Under the pieces are notes generated by a model. The model searched no databases. It was not told where the DNA came from and was given only the letters and a program-made list of their open reading frames with translations. The position numbers were made by a program, and so were the translations under genes. A DNA stretch of 41,038 nt from the NCBI GenBank assembly GCA_018065485.1, contig JAGHTF010000011.1:1-41038 (forward strand), in the 5' to 3' direction. This document shows, piece by piece, positions 24,057 through 31,427 of this stretch. Each line of letters begins with the position of its first letter. The first letter of the stretch is position 1. This DNA is from Candidatus Cryptobacteroides fimicaballi. GTDB taxonomy: Bacteria > Bacteroidota > Bacteroidia > Bacteroidales > UBA932.

Positions 24057-25779
24057 CCATCAGAGCCTCTGAAATGTTTATGACAAAATCTCCCATCTTT
24101 TCCATTTCAGAGATTATGTCCATATAGAATACACCCGTTTCGTAATCGTAGTCTTCGCGCTCGAAATTATTCAGGTGCTCATCCCTGAGCTTGTCGCGGA
24201 AATTGTTTATTCTGCCCTCGGCAAGAATTGCATTTTCAATATCCGTTATCTCGTGGACAGGGATTCTGAGATTGTGAACCATAGCGGCATAGGCCTCATC
24301 CAGCAAATCCAGCATCTTCAACACCTTCCCAAGCATATCCTGGCTGAACTTCCGTCTATGGTCGTAACAGCGCTGGAGCATTCTACCTATCGCCTCCTCA
24401 CTGTCGCCAAGGCTTTCCATCTCGCCAATGATACGGTAACTTCCCTTGATTCGGGACAGTGCCGACGACGACACTTCCATTTTGGAAACTTCTCCAAGAT
24501 AAGATGCAATCTCGAACTCTATGCTGTCGGTCTGTTCCTCGAATTCAATCAACTTCTCCCTGCACTTATCAAATTCTTCCTCATTGCTGCAGGCAACGGC
24601 TTCCCGTACGTGGACCAGGCCCGAGCGGCACAGTTCTCCAAAACGTACGATTTCCTGCTGGGATTCCTTAAGGGACAGCTCGGCCGTATTGAGTACTCCT
24701 CCGTGAATGAACTTGAGGTGATACACTTCCTCTCCCTTAGGGTTGGGGACCATCTTGGTTACAATCTTCTCTATCACCGGTATGAACCATACAAGTATCA
24801 TAGTGGTGATTACGTTGAAGAATGTATGCAGGGTCGCCACAACGAAAGGCAGACTGTTTACAAGTTCCATCCGGGTTGCTTCGTCGGCCGTATCGAATGC
24901 CACCTCCATAGGATTGGGGAAGCCGAACAAGCCTTCCACGACTTTTCCGATCATAGAAAGGAACGGTCGGAACAGCAGCCCTGCCCAAATTACGCCGAAC
25001 ACATTGAAAAGCATATGAGCCCGAGCAGTTCTCTTTGCCGACACATTGGCAACCGAAGCCGCAATATTGGACGTTATAGTGGTTCCTATGTTTTCTCCCA
25101 GAACCATTGCGGCCGCTATTGTGAACGGAATATAACCGTTTGCGACAAGCACCATTGTAATGGCCATTGTTGCTGCGGAACTCTGGAGCATCAGGGTCAT
25201 CATTGCCCCTATTGCCATAAAAAGCAGGATAGAGAATATGCCCGCACCCGTAAGTCCCGAAAGGAAAACCCTTACGGTATCATTGTCCAGCAGTACGGTG
25301 GAAGTCTCCCTCAGGGTTGTGAGTCCCAGGAAAAGTAACGCGAATCCCATAAGGAACTCCCCCAAATTATTGTATTTCCTGTTCTTGAGGGATATGGCCA
25401 GAAACGCGAAGAACATAAGAGGAACGGCAATCGTTCCAAGGCTGAAATTGAAATTCCCGAAAGACAGGGCAAAAATCCACGCTGTCACGGTAGTGCCTAT
25501 ATTGGCACCCATTATAACCCCTATCGCGTTAACCAGACTGAGCAGACCGGCATTCACGAAGCTTACGAGCATAAGCGTCGTTGCCGTCGAAGACTGTACC
25601 AGAGCTGTGATTACAATACCGGAAATTATACATTTGAACCTTGACGAGGTGGCCTTCGACATCACTCCTCTCAATTTCGCTCCGGCCATTTTCTGCAAGC
25701 CTCCGCTCATAAGCGACATTCCGTACAGGAACATCCCGAGAGAACCAAGCAGAGTCAGTATTTTCAACAACATACCCAT
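24040..25779 (-). CDS. Na/Pi cotransporter family protein with PhoU-like C-terminal domain
   Basis: The 579-residue protein has two inverted NptA/PNaS repeats with the motifs 'ALVQSSTATTLMLVSFV' and 'LMLQSSAATMAITMVLVANG', each preceding 'GANIGTT' or 'GENIGTT', spread over about eight membrane helices up to residue 330. From about 350 to 570 comes a helical PhoU-like domain ('CREKLIEFEEQTDSIEFEIASYL'). It probably moves phosphate with sodium. It heads the long operon; the TAACTTTG element lies five bases before the ATG. A second in-frame ATG two codons later is also possible. Confidence 0.9.
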   Translation of the reverse strand: MGMLLKILTLLGSLGMFLYGMSLMSGGLQKMAGAKLRGVMSKATSSRFKCIISGIVITALVQSSTATTLMLVSFVNAGLLSLVNAIGVIMGANIGTTVTAWIFALSFGNFNFSLGTIAVPLMFFAFLAISLKNRKYNNLGEFLMGFALLFLGLTTLRETSTVLLDNDTVRVFLSGLTGAGIFSILLFMAIGAMMTLMLQSSAATMAITMVLVANGYIPFTIAAAMVLGENIGTTITSNIAASVANVSAKRTARAHMLFNVFGVIWAGLLFRPFLSMIGKVVEGLFGFPNPMEVAFDTADEATRMELVNSLPFVVATLHTFFNVITTMILVWFIPVIEKIVTKMVPNPKGEEVYHLKFIHGGVLNTAELSLKESQQEIVRFGELCRSGLVHVREAVACSNEEEFDKCREKLIEFEEQTDSIEFEIASYLGEVSKMEVSSSALSRIKGSYRIIGEMESLGDSEEAIGRMLQRCYDHRRKFSQDMLGKVLKMLDLLDEAYAAMVHNLRIPVHEITDIENAILAEGRINNFRDKLRDEHLNNFEREDYDYETGVFYMDIISEMEKMGDFVINISEALMDEKED

Positions 25780-25784
25780 ATGTG

Positions 25785-25792
25785 CAAAGTTA
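25785..25792 (-). promoter_or_regulatory. -7 element for the nptA-thyA-folA-mutS operon
   Basis: The minus strand reads TAACTTTG, a clear TAnnTTTG match, five bases before the cotransporter ATG. It lies back to back with the plus-strand element at 25806-25813, so the 40-base intergenic gap carries two divergent promoters. No TTTG is seen at the -33 distance. Confidence 0.55.
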
Positions 25793-25805
25793 ACGATTTT
25801 TATGT

Positions 25806-25813
25806 TACTTTTG
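25806..25813 (+). promoter_or_regulatory. -7 element for the HExxH/propeller gene
   Basis: TACTTTTG matches TAnnTTTG and ends six bases before the ATG at 25820, suggesting a nearly leaderless transcript. It is divergent from the cotransporter promoter. Confidence 0.5.
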
Positions 25814-25819
25814 CGTTGT

Positions 25820-28729
25820 ATGAAATCGTTGGGATTAAAATTTTTAACCGTCGTTTTCGGACTTGTTCTGCTTTGTCAGGAGTCTTCTGCCCAGTTCTTC
25901 AGCGACGGCACAGACGACGCTTCCATCCGTTGGAAAGAACTTCAGACTCCGGGGTACAGAGTAATTTATCCCGACTATGCCGATTCCCTTGCTCTGACAT
26001 ATGCCCGTTCATTGGAAAAATACAGGCCGGCAAACCTCCCTTTCAGAAAAAAACTTCCGGTAATTCTTCATACCGAAACCGCCGTTTCCAACGGTTCCGT
26101 AGCGTGGTCTCCGTCCAGAATGGAACTTTATACCGTTCCCGACTCCTATTCCCCGCTCAGCCTTATGTGGAACGACCATCTCTGTGCCCACGAATCCAGG
26201 CATTACTTTCAGATGGCTCCGGGATACAACCGGAAATTCCTTGCAGGAAGAATTCTGTTCGGAGAATTATGGCCTATGGCGATAGGCGCACTGTACCCGA
26301 GCACTACCCTTATGGAAGGCGATGCCGTTGCATATGAAACGGCAGTAAGCACATCGGGCCGTGGACGGCAGGCGTCTTTCCTGGAATATTACCGCGTCTG
26401 CTTTGCACAAGGGGACAGACGGAACTTCTGGCAATGGAGATACGGCTCCAACCGCAACTACACCCCCGATTACTATCGGGCCGGATATCTTCAGATAGCC
26501 GGGCCTGCCGCGCTTTATAAAGTTCCGGACCTTACCCAAAGGTATTTCGACCGAATAATCGAAAAGCCCTGGCTGCCCATCGACAACTTCAACAAAACCC
26601 TGAAGGAAAACTGTGGAAAGAATTTCAAGAGCGCCTGGCAAGAAGTGACCGATTCTCTGGACCGCGAATGGGCGAAGTGGGAAACCGAAAGGGGCCCTTT
26701 TAAGGAGATTACCCCAGTTACAAAGAATCTGCGCCGATACACCTCCTATACGGGAACAACTTCCCTCAACGGAAAAATATACTCCGTCCGCAGCGGAATC
26801 GACAGAACCTCCGAACTGGTAGAGATTGACACCTGCGGAAATGTCCGGCGCCTGCATTCTTTCCCTTCCGGTTTCCAAGGCCTTAAACGCGACACTATCT
26901 ATCACCGTCTGGTATGGACCGAAACCGTTTCCGACGCGCGTTGGGAGATAAAATCCTATTCGGTAGTGAATTATTACGGCCAAGACCGGCAGATCCATTC
27001 CCTCACCAGAGGAAGCCGCTATTTTCAGGTTTGCTGCTGCAACGAAGAAGCCCTTTATGCCGTAATAGAGTTTCCGGTTGAAGGAGGATCGAATATCGTT
27101 ATACTCAACCCCGCAGACGGGTCGGTAATAGAACGCATTCCCACTCCTTCAGGGCTTGAACCAACAGACCTTGCCTGGGTTGGCAAAAAACTGTTTGCAA
27201 CCGCCAACACTTCCTCAGGGGCAGGCATCTATAATGTCACCGACGGCTTTACTCCTCTCATTCAGAACGTTCCTTCCAACATTTCCGAACTCAATCCCTT
27301 CCGGGGAAATCTCTTTTTCGGATGCGACCGTACAGGAGTAAACGAACTGTACACCATCAATATTTCGGACGGCAGCATCCGTCAGCTTTCCAACACCCGG
27401 TTCGGAGGCTCAAACTGGACTTGCTTCCGAGATTCCCTCTTTTTTTCACAGGCTGGAAGAGACGGGAAAAACATTGTGAGCATACCTTTATCCGAAGAAA
27501 AGGAAGTTGCCGACCTGAATTACGAAAGGGTATCCTTCCTGGTTCCTGAAAGTCCTTCAAAACTTCCGGTAAAAGATTGTGACACAACTACATATAAAAT
27601 CGGTAACTATTCCAAATTCGCACATCTCATCCGTTTTCACTCCTGGATTCCACTGTTTGTCGATGCAAATGCCATAGATGCGATGAGCCTCTCAAGTCTT
27701 ACCACCTCGGCGGGTCTTGGCGCCACGGCTTTCTTTCAGAATGACCTCGGATCTGCATCCGGAACAATTTCCTATCACGCCCTGCCTCTAAAGGAAAAAT
27801 GGCAGCATTCCGGCCATCTTAAATTCAAATACAGCGGATGGTACCCCGTATTCGAAATCAGCGCCGACCTCAACGACCGCAGCTCCCTGAATTACGCTCT
27901 CGAAAAAACCACGACAGAAAAATACGTCAGCTATAAGATAACCCAGACCGCAACTCCAAAGCCTCTCGTTTCCGGAACGATTCTGACATATATCCCCTTC
28001 AAGTTCAATTCCAGGGGGCTTTCCAGGGGGCTTGTCCCGCAAGTCAGGTACTCCATAACCAACGACCTGTTCCTGGGCGCAAACGTACCTCTGCAACGTT
28101 TGTCGCTAAGTCTGCGCGGCTATCTGATGAAGCCTGTTGCAAGCAGCTGCATCTATCCCAGATTCGGAATCGGACTTGAGGTCGGCAATTCGCTCCGCCC
28201 CGGACTGGCCGATGTCTTTGCAGGTAATTTCTATGCCTATATGTACGGATATCTTCCCGGTATCCTCCGCACTCACGGAATAAAGCTGTCGGCAATGCTA
28301 GACTCCCATACCGGCAATGGAATCTTCGCAGAGCCTTATCTGAACATCGCGCCCCGCGGATTCGAACAGGACAATGTCAATGTCCTGCTTGCAAGATACG
28401 ACAGGCAGGCCAAATTCAGCTTCGACTATGCTATGCCTCTCGGAAATGTCGATTGGTCTTTCCTTTGCCCCGTCGCATATATCCGCAATTTCGAACTTAT
28501 CCTTCATTCCGACTGTGCCCTGTTCGGAAGTTCCGAAAAATCGGGGGCGCTCATAAGTGCCGGAGCCGACTTCCAGGTTGTCCTCGGGAACCTGCTATGG
28601 ATACCGTACGATACCAGAATAGGCATCAGCTACAACTACAAGACCGGCCCCTCATTCAACGACTTCGCCCCGGAACAGGGAACGCTCTCGCGGAACCACG
28701 TCGGAGTAGTATTCAGCGTCGCTTTCTAA
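25820..28729 (+). CDS. Secreted HExxH-containing propeller/outer-membrane barrel protein
   Basis: The ATG at 25820 starts a signal peptide (MKSLGLKFLTVVFGLVLLCQ, cleavage near SSAQ25); the ORF track's 220 extra upstream codons are the antisense of the transporter gene. The 969-residue protein has an N-terminal domain with HExxH (HESRH, 124-128) and a downstream Glu (E166 in 'LMEGDAVAYE'), the layout of gluzincin metallopeptidases. A region of TolB/tricorn-like beta-propeller blades follows (about 310-580; 'ISELNPFRGNLFFGCDRTGVNELY'). The C-terminal third is beta-barrel-like and ends in Phe ('GVVFSVAF'). It is probably an outer-membrane protein facing the periplasm or exterior. No specific family name is recognised, and peptidase activity is inferred. 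Confidence 0.75.
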   Translation: MKSLGLKFLTVVFGLVLLCQESSAQFFSDGTDDASIRWKELQTPGYRVIYPDYADSLALTYARSLEKYRPANLPFRKKLPVILHTETAVSNGSVAWSPSRMELYTVPDSYSPLSLMWNDHLCAHESRHYFQMAPGYNRKFLAGRILFGELWPMAIGALYPSTTLMEGDAVAYETAVSTSGRGRQASFLEYYRVCFAQGDRRNFWQWRYGSNRNYTPDYYRAGYLQIAGPAALYKVPDLTQRYFDRIIEKPWLPIDNFNKTLKENCGKNFKSAWQEVTDSLDREWAKWETERGPFKEITPVTKNLRRYTSYTGTTSLNGKIYSVRSGIDRTSELVEIDTCGNVRRLHSFPSGFQGLKRDTIYHRLVWTETVSDARWEIKSYSVVNYYGQDRQIHSLTRGSRYFQVCCCNEEALYAVIEFPVEGGSNIVILNPADGSVIERIPTPSGLEPTDLAWVGKKLFATANTSSGAGIYNVTDGFTPLIQNVPSNISELNPFRGNLFFGCDRTGVNELYTINISDGSIRQLSNTRFGGSNWTCFRDSLFFSQAGRDGKNIVSIPLSEEKEVADLNYERVSFLVPESPSKLPVKDCDTTTYKIGNYSKFAHLIRFHSWIPLFVDANAIDAMSLSSLTTSAGLGATAFFQNDLGSASGTISYHALPLKEKWQHSGHLKFKYSGWYPVFEISADLNDRSSLNYALEKTTTEKYVSYKITQTATPKPLVSGTILTYIPFKFNSRGLSRGLVPQVRYSITNDLFLGANVPLQRLSLSLRGYLMKPVASSCIYPRFGIGLEVGNSLRPGLADVFAGNFYAYMYGYLPGILRTHGIKLSAMLDSHTGNGIFAEPYLNIAPRGFEQDNVNVLLARYDRQAKFSFDYAMPLGNVDWSFLCPVAYIRNFELILHSDCALFGSSEKSGALISAGADFQVVLGNLLWIPYDTRIGISYNYKTGPSFNDFAPEQGTLSRNHVGVVFSVAF

Positions 28730-29564
28730 GCTCAATATTCACAACAACCGGGTAATGGTCGCTGACCCCTCCATTATACTGCGGCCCGTTGGCGGTCCGT
28801 CGGGGCTTCTCACCTCCGTGAGCGCTGTCCTTTTCTGTGAGCATCCGGTCCGAAAACACTCTTAGGGTTCCGGTTGTAAGAGAATCCACATAACACCTGT
28901 CGATAAGTTCCCACTGCCCGTTGAACCTTATGCTTCCCTGCCCTCTTACCTCTTCCGACAGATCCTTCATACCCGCACACCTGAACCCGGGCCCTTCGTT
29001 GAAATCGCCTATGCTCACAACGGTCCCTCCGAATACCCTCAGAGAATCGCACAAGCGTTGCATACAGGCCTTGGCGGCATTTCTACCCTCGGTCTTTCCT
29101 CCGATTTTTGAAGGATGATGATTCACCAGAATATCCACCCTCGCCGAATCCCGGGTCAGGAAACTGCCGAGCAGGATATCCCTGGTAGCCATCATACGGC
29201 CAAGCGAATCATAGATATGATTGGGTTTTGAATTCAGTAGCCTGAGCCGGTCCCTGCGATACAGAAGCACGCAGTCCATTCCCCTGTGGTCCGGCGAATC
29301 GTAATGTACGAAAGCGTACGGTGTCTTGCGCAGCAGCGTAGTTTTCAGCAGGCTCCAGACCACGAAACTGTCCTCAACCTCACAGAAACCGATTGCGTCC
29401 GGCAGCCCTCCCAATTCATCCTCCATCCTGAATATCACCTTGCACACCGACTCGCACTTGCGGTAAAACCTGTATTTCTGTCCCGTCTTGCGACAGTCGT
29501 AGAAGTTCTCAAGGTTCCAGAAAACTACGGTAAACGCCAGCATCCCCACTATAAAACTTTTCAT
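28713..29564 (-). CDS. Endonuclease/exonuclease/phosphatase family protein
   Basis: The ATG at 29564 begins a plausible short signal or anchor (MKSFIVGMLAFTVVFWNLEN); the ORF track starts 11 codons earlier. The 283-residue product carries the EEP motifs: 'WNLENFYD' (metal-binding Asn/Glu), 'GFCEVED', 'LVNHHPSK', 'SIGDFNEGP' and the C-terminal 'GVSDHYPVVVNI'. The family cuts phosphodiesters in nucleic acids, inositol phosphates or lipids; likely export suggests an extracellular nuclease or phosphodiesterase. It converges on the propeller gene, overlapping by 17 bases. Confidence 0.85.
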   Translation of the reverse strand: MKSFIVGMLAFTVVFWNLENFYDCRKTGQKYRFYRKCESVCKVIFRMEDELGGLPDAIGFCEVEDSFVVWSLLKTTLLRKTPYAFVHYDSPDHRGMDCVLLYRRDRLRLLNSKPNHIYDSLGRMMATRDILLGSFLTRDSARVDILVNHHPSKIGGKTEGRNAAKACMQRLCDSLRVFGGTVVSIGDFNEGPGFRCAGMKDLSEEVRGQGSIRFNGQWELIDRCYVDSLTTGTLRVFSDRMLTEKDSAHGGEKPRRTANGPQYNGGVSDHYPVVVNIELRKRR

Positions 29565-29641
29565 TTTTTTCCTTTCAAGATGGGCATTCCCTTCCATTTC
29601 CGCATTAAAAAAAAGAAAAAGTTACGCGCCGATTTTTTTTG

Positions 29642-29649
29642 TATCTTTG
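29642..29649 (+). promoter_or_regulatory. -7 element of ychF
   Basis: TATCTTTG matches TAnnTTTG and lies 21 bases before the ychF ATG. The leader after it is A/T-rich without a Shine-Dalgarno sequence, as usual for Bacteroidota. Confidence 0.6.
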
Positions 29650-29670
29650 TGTGATTAAAAATTAACTTCT

Positions 29671-30771
29671 ATGTCCCTTAAATGCGGTATTGTAGGCCTT
29701 CCTAACGTAGGCAAATCAACCCTGTTCAACTGTGTCAGTTCAGGCAAAGCCCAAAGCGCAAATTTTCCATTCTGTACAATAGAACCCAACCTGGGCTCAA
29801 CCAACGTACCGGACAACAGGCTTAACGTTCTCTCGGATATCTGCAAACCCCAGCGGACCATTCCGGCAACCGTCGATATTGTCGATATCGCCGGCCTGGT
29901 TAAAGGGGCAAGCAAAGGCGAAGGTCTCGGAAATCAGTTCCTTGCGAACATCCGCGAATGCGACGCCATTCTTCACGTACTGCGTTGCTTCGACGACGGC
30001 AACGTCGTGCACGTCGACGGAAGCGTCGATCCCGTAAGGGACAAGGAAGTTGTGGACACCGAACTCCAGATCAAAGACCTAGAAACCGTCGATGCCCGTC
30101 TGGCCAAGGCCGACAAGGCCGGAAAAGCCGGAGACAAGGAAGCCCGCAAGCTTGCCGAACTGCTGCACCGCTACCACGATGCCCTTGTCCAGGGCAAGCC
30201 CTGCCGTAGCGTAGAACCTGTAAACGACGAAGAAGCCGCCATTGCAAAGGATTTGTTCCTGCTTACAAACAAACCCGTAATGTATGTATGTAATGTCGAT
30301 GACGCCTCTGCCGCAAGCGGTAATCCTTACGTAGAGGCAGTGCGAGAGGCCGTTAAGGACGAGCACGCCGAGATTCTGGTCATAGCCGCAAAAACCGAAG
30401 CCGAAATAGCCGAAATAGAAGATTACGAAGACAGGCAGATGTTCCTGGAAGAAATGGGACTCCAAGAATCCGGAGTCGTACGACTCATTCAGGGAGCCTA
30501 TCATCTTCTGGGCCTGCAGACCTTCTTCACCGCCGGTTCAGACGAATGCCGGGCCTGGACCATCCGCGTTGGAGACAAAGCCCCGAAAGCGGCCGGTGTA
30601 ATCCACTCCGATTTTGAAAAAGGCTTTATCCGCGCCGAGGTTATAAAGTACGAAGATTTTGTTCAGTACAAGACCGAAGCGGCCGTAAGGGCAGCCGGGA
30701 AAATGGGTGTCGAAGGCAAGGAATATGTAGTTCAGGACGGCGACATAATGCACTTCCTCTTCAATGTGTAG
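29671..30771 (+). CDS. ychF: Redox-regulated ATPase YchF (Obg-related)
   Basis: The 366-residue protein is full length. It has the P-loop 'GLPNVGKS' (9-16), the G3-like 'DIAGLVKGASKGEGLGNQFL', the YchF-specific stretch 'FPFCTIEPN' and a C-terminal TGS domain ('GVIHSDFEKGFIRAEVIKYED'). The family binds ATP rather than GTP and associates with ribosomes. It is one of the few plus-strand genes here and stands alone, converging on the CpXC gene with a three-base gap. Confidence 0.96.
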   Translation: MSLKCGIVGLPNVGKSTLFNCVSSGKAQSANFPFCTIEPNLGSTNVPDNRLNVLSDICKPQRTIPATVDIVDIAGLVKGASKGEGLGNQFLANIRECDAILHVLRCFDDGNVVHVDGSVDPVRDKEVVDTELQIKDLETVDARLAKADKAGKAGDKEARKLAELLHRYHDALVQGKPCRSVEPVNDEEAAIAKDLFLLTNKPVMYVCNVDDASAASGNPYVEAVREAVKDEHAEILVIAAKTEAEIAEIEDYEDRQMFLEEMGLQESGVVRLIQGAYHLLGLQTFFTAGSDECRAWTIRVGDKAPKAAGVIHSDFEKGFIRAEVIKYEDFVQYKTEAAVRAAGKMGVEGKEYVVQDGDIMHFLFNV

Positions 30772-30774
30772 GCC

Positions 30775-31362
30775 TTAGGCCAGAAAAGTAGAAAGCCAGT
30801 CCCTGTCTATTTTTACCAAACCTTTCGCTCCTTCCTCGATGGAGGGGTTCCTCTGCAGTATCTTCCTGCAATCCTCATATACGTTAAGGCCGACCGACAG
30901 CATCTGCATCTCCCCCTTCTCGGGGTAGGTGAAAATCATATCCCCTTCGGCACCTTCCAGTTTAAAAAACTTAAGCTCCACCTGCTTTCCAAGTTCCTGC
31001 AAGGTGACGAATTTGCACATCTCTATGGCAATGTCGTCCAATCCTGCATCGAAAATCTTTATCTTCTCTATAAGGCTGCCGGCATCCGATACCAAACGGC
31101 AGGTGAATCCTGCGGGATCATCTATATTTATGGCAGATGATTCCGACAGATATATAAGCAGGGAGGCCGCCGTATCTACATAAACCAACGGGAATCTTAT
31201 AATCTGCCTGTTTCCGCAGTACGGACATTCCTTAATGAACAGCTTCCCGGATATTATTTCCTGCTTCAATTCGGGATTCCGTTCTACACTTACATACATC
31301 GGAGTCTGTGCCCGGAACTCTTTTCCGCATTTGGCACAACAGAATTTCGCTTCTTTTTCCAT
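30775..31362 (-). CDS. CpXC-domain zinc-ribbon protein
   Basis: The ATG at 31362 is preferred because the -7 element lies between it and the ORF track's earlier start. The 195-residue product begins with two CxxC knuckles, 'FCCAKCGKEF' and 'ECPYCGNRQI', about 30 residues apart: the CpXC domain, probably binding zinc. The remainder is helical and unrecognised. The function of CpXC proteins is not established. It follows the ppiD terminator and has its own promoter. Confidence 0.75.
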   Translation of the reverse strand: MEKEAKFCCAKCGKEFRAQTPMYVSVERNPELKQEIISGKLFIKECPYCGNRQIIRFPLVYVDTAASLLIYLSESSAINIDDPAGFTCRLVSDAGSLIEKIKIFDAGLDDIAIEMCKFVTLQELGKQVELKFFKLEGAEGDMIFTYPEKGEMQMLSVGLNVYEDCRKILQRNPSIEEGAKGLVKIDRDWLSTFLA

Positions 31363-31367
31363 TGGGA

Positions 31368-31375
31368 CAAAGGTA
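31368..31375 (-). promoter_or_regulatory. -7 element of the CpXC gene
   Basis: The minus strand reads TACCTTTG, matching TAnnTTTG, five bases before the ATG at 31362. It lies only two bases after the T-tract of the upstream terminator, so termination and new initiation are packed together. Confidence 0.55.
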
Positions 31376-31377
31376 AT

Positions 31378-31404
31378 AAAAAAGGGATGACCTTGCGCCA
31401 TCCC
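31378..31404 (-). terminator. Intrinsic terminator after the ppiD-like gene
   Basis: On the minus strand GGGATG and CATCCC form a six-base-pair stem with a nine-base loop, followed by TTTTTT. It lies 23 bases after the stop of the PpiD-like gene, at the end of the coaX-to-ppiD gene string. Confidence 0.75.
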
Positions 31405-31427
31405 CAATTTATCATAATTTCACTCTA

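Noticed and set aside
25160-25819. N-terminal 220 codons of the long plus-strand ORF (25160..28729)
   Set aside because: They are antisense to the cotransporter gene and precede a clear signal peptide and promoter at 25806-25820, so the gene starts at 25820.
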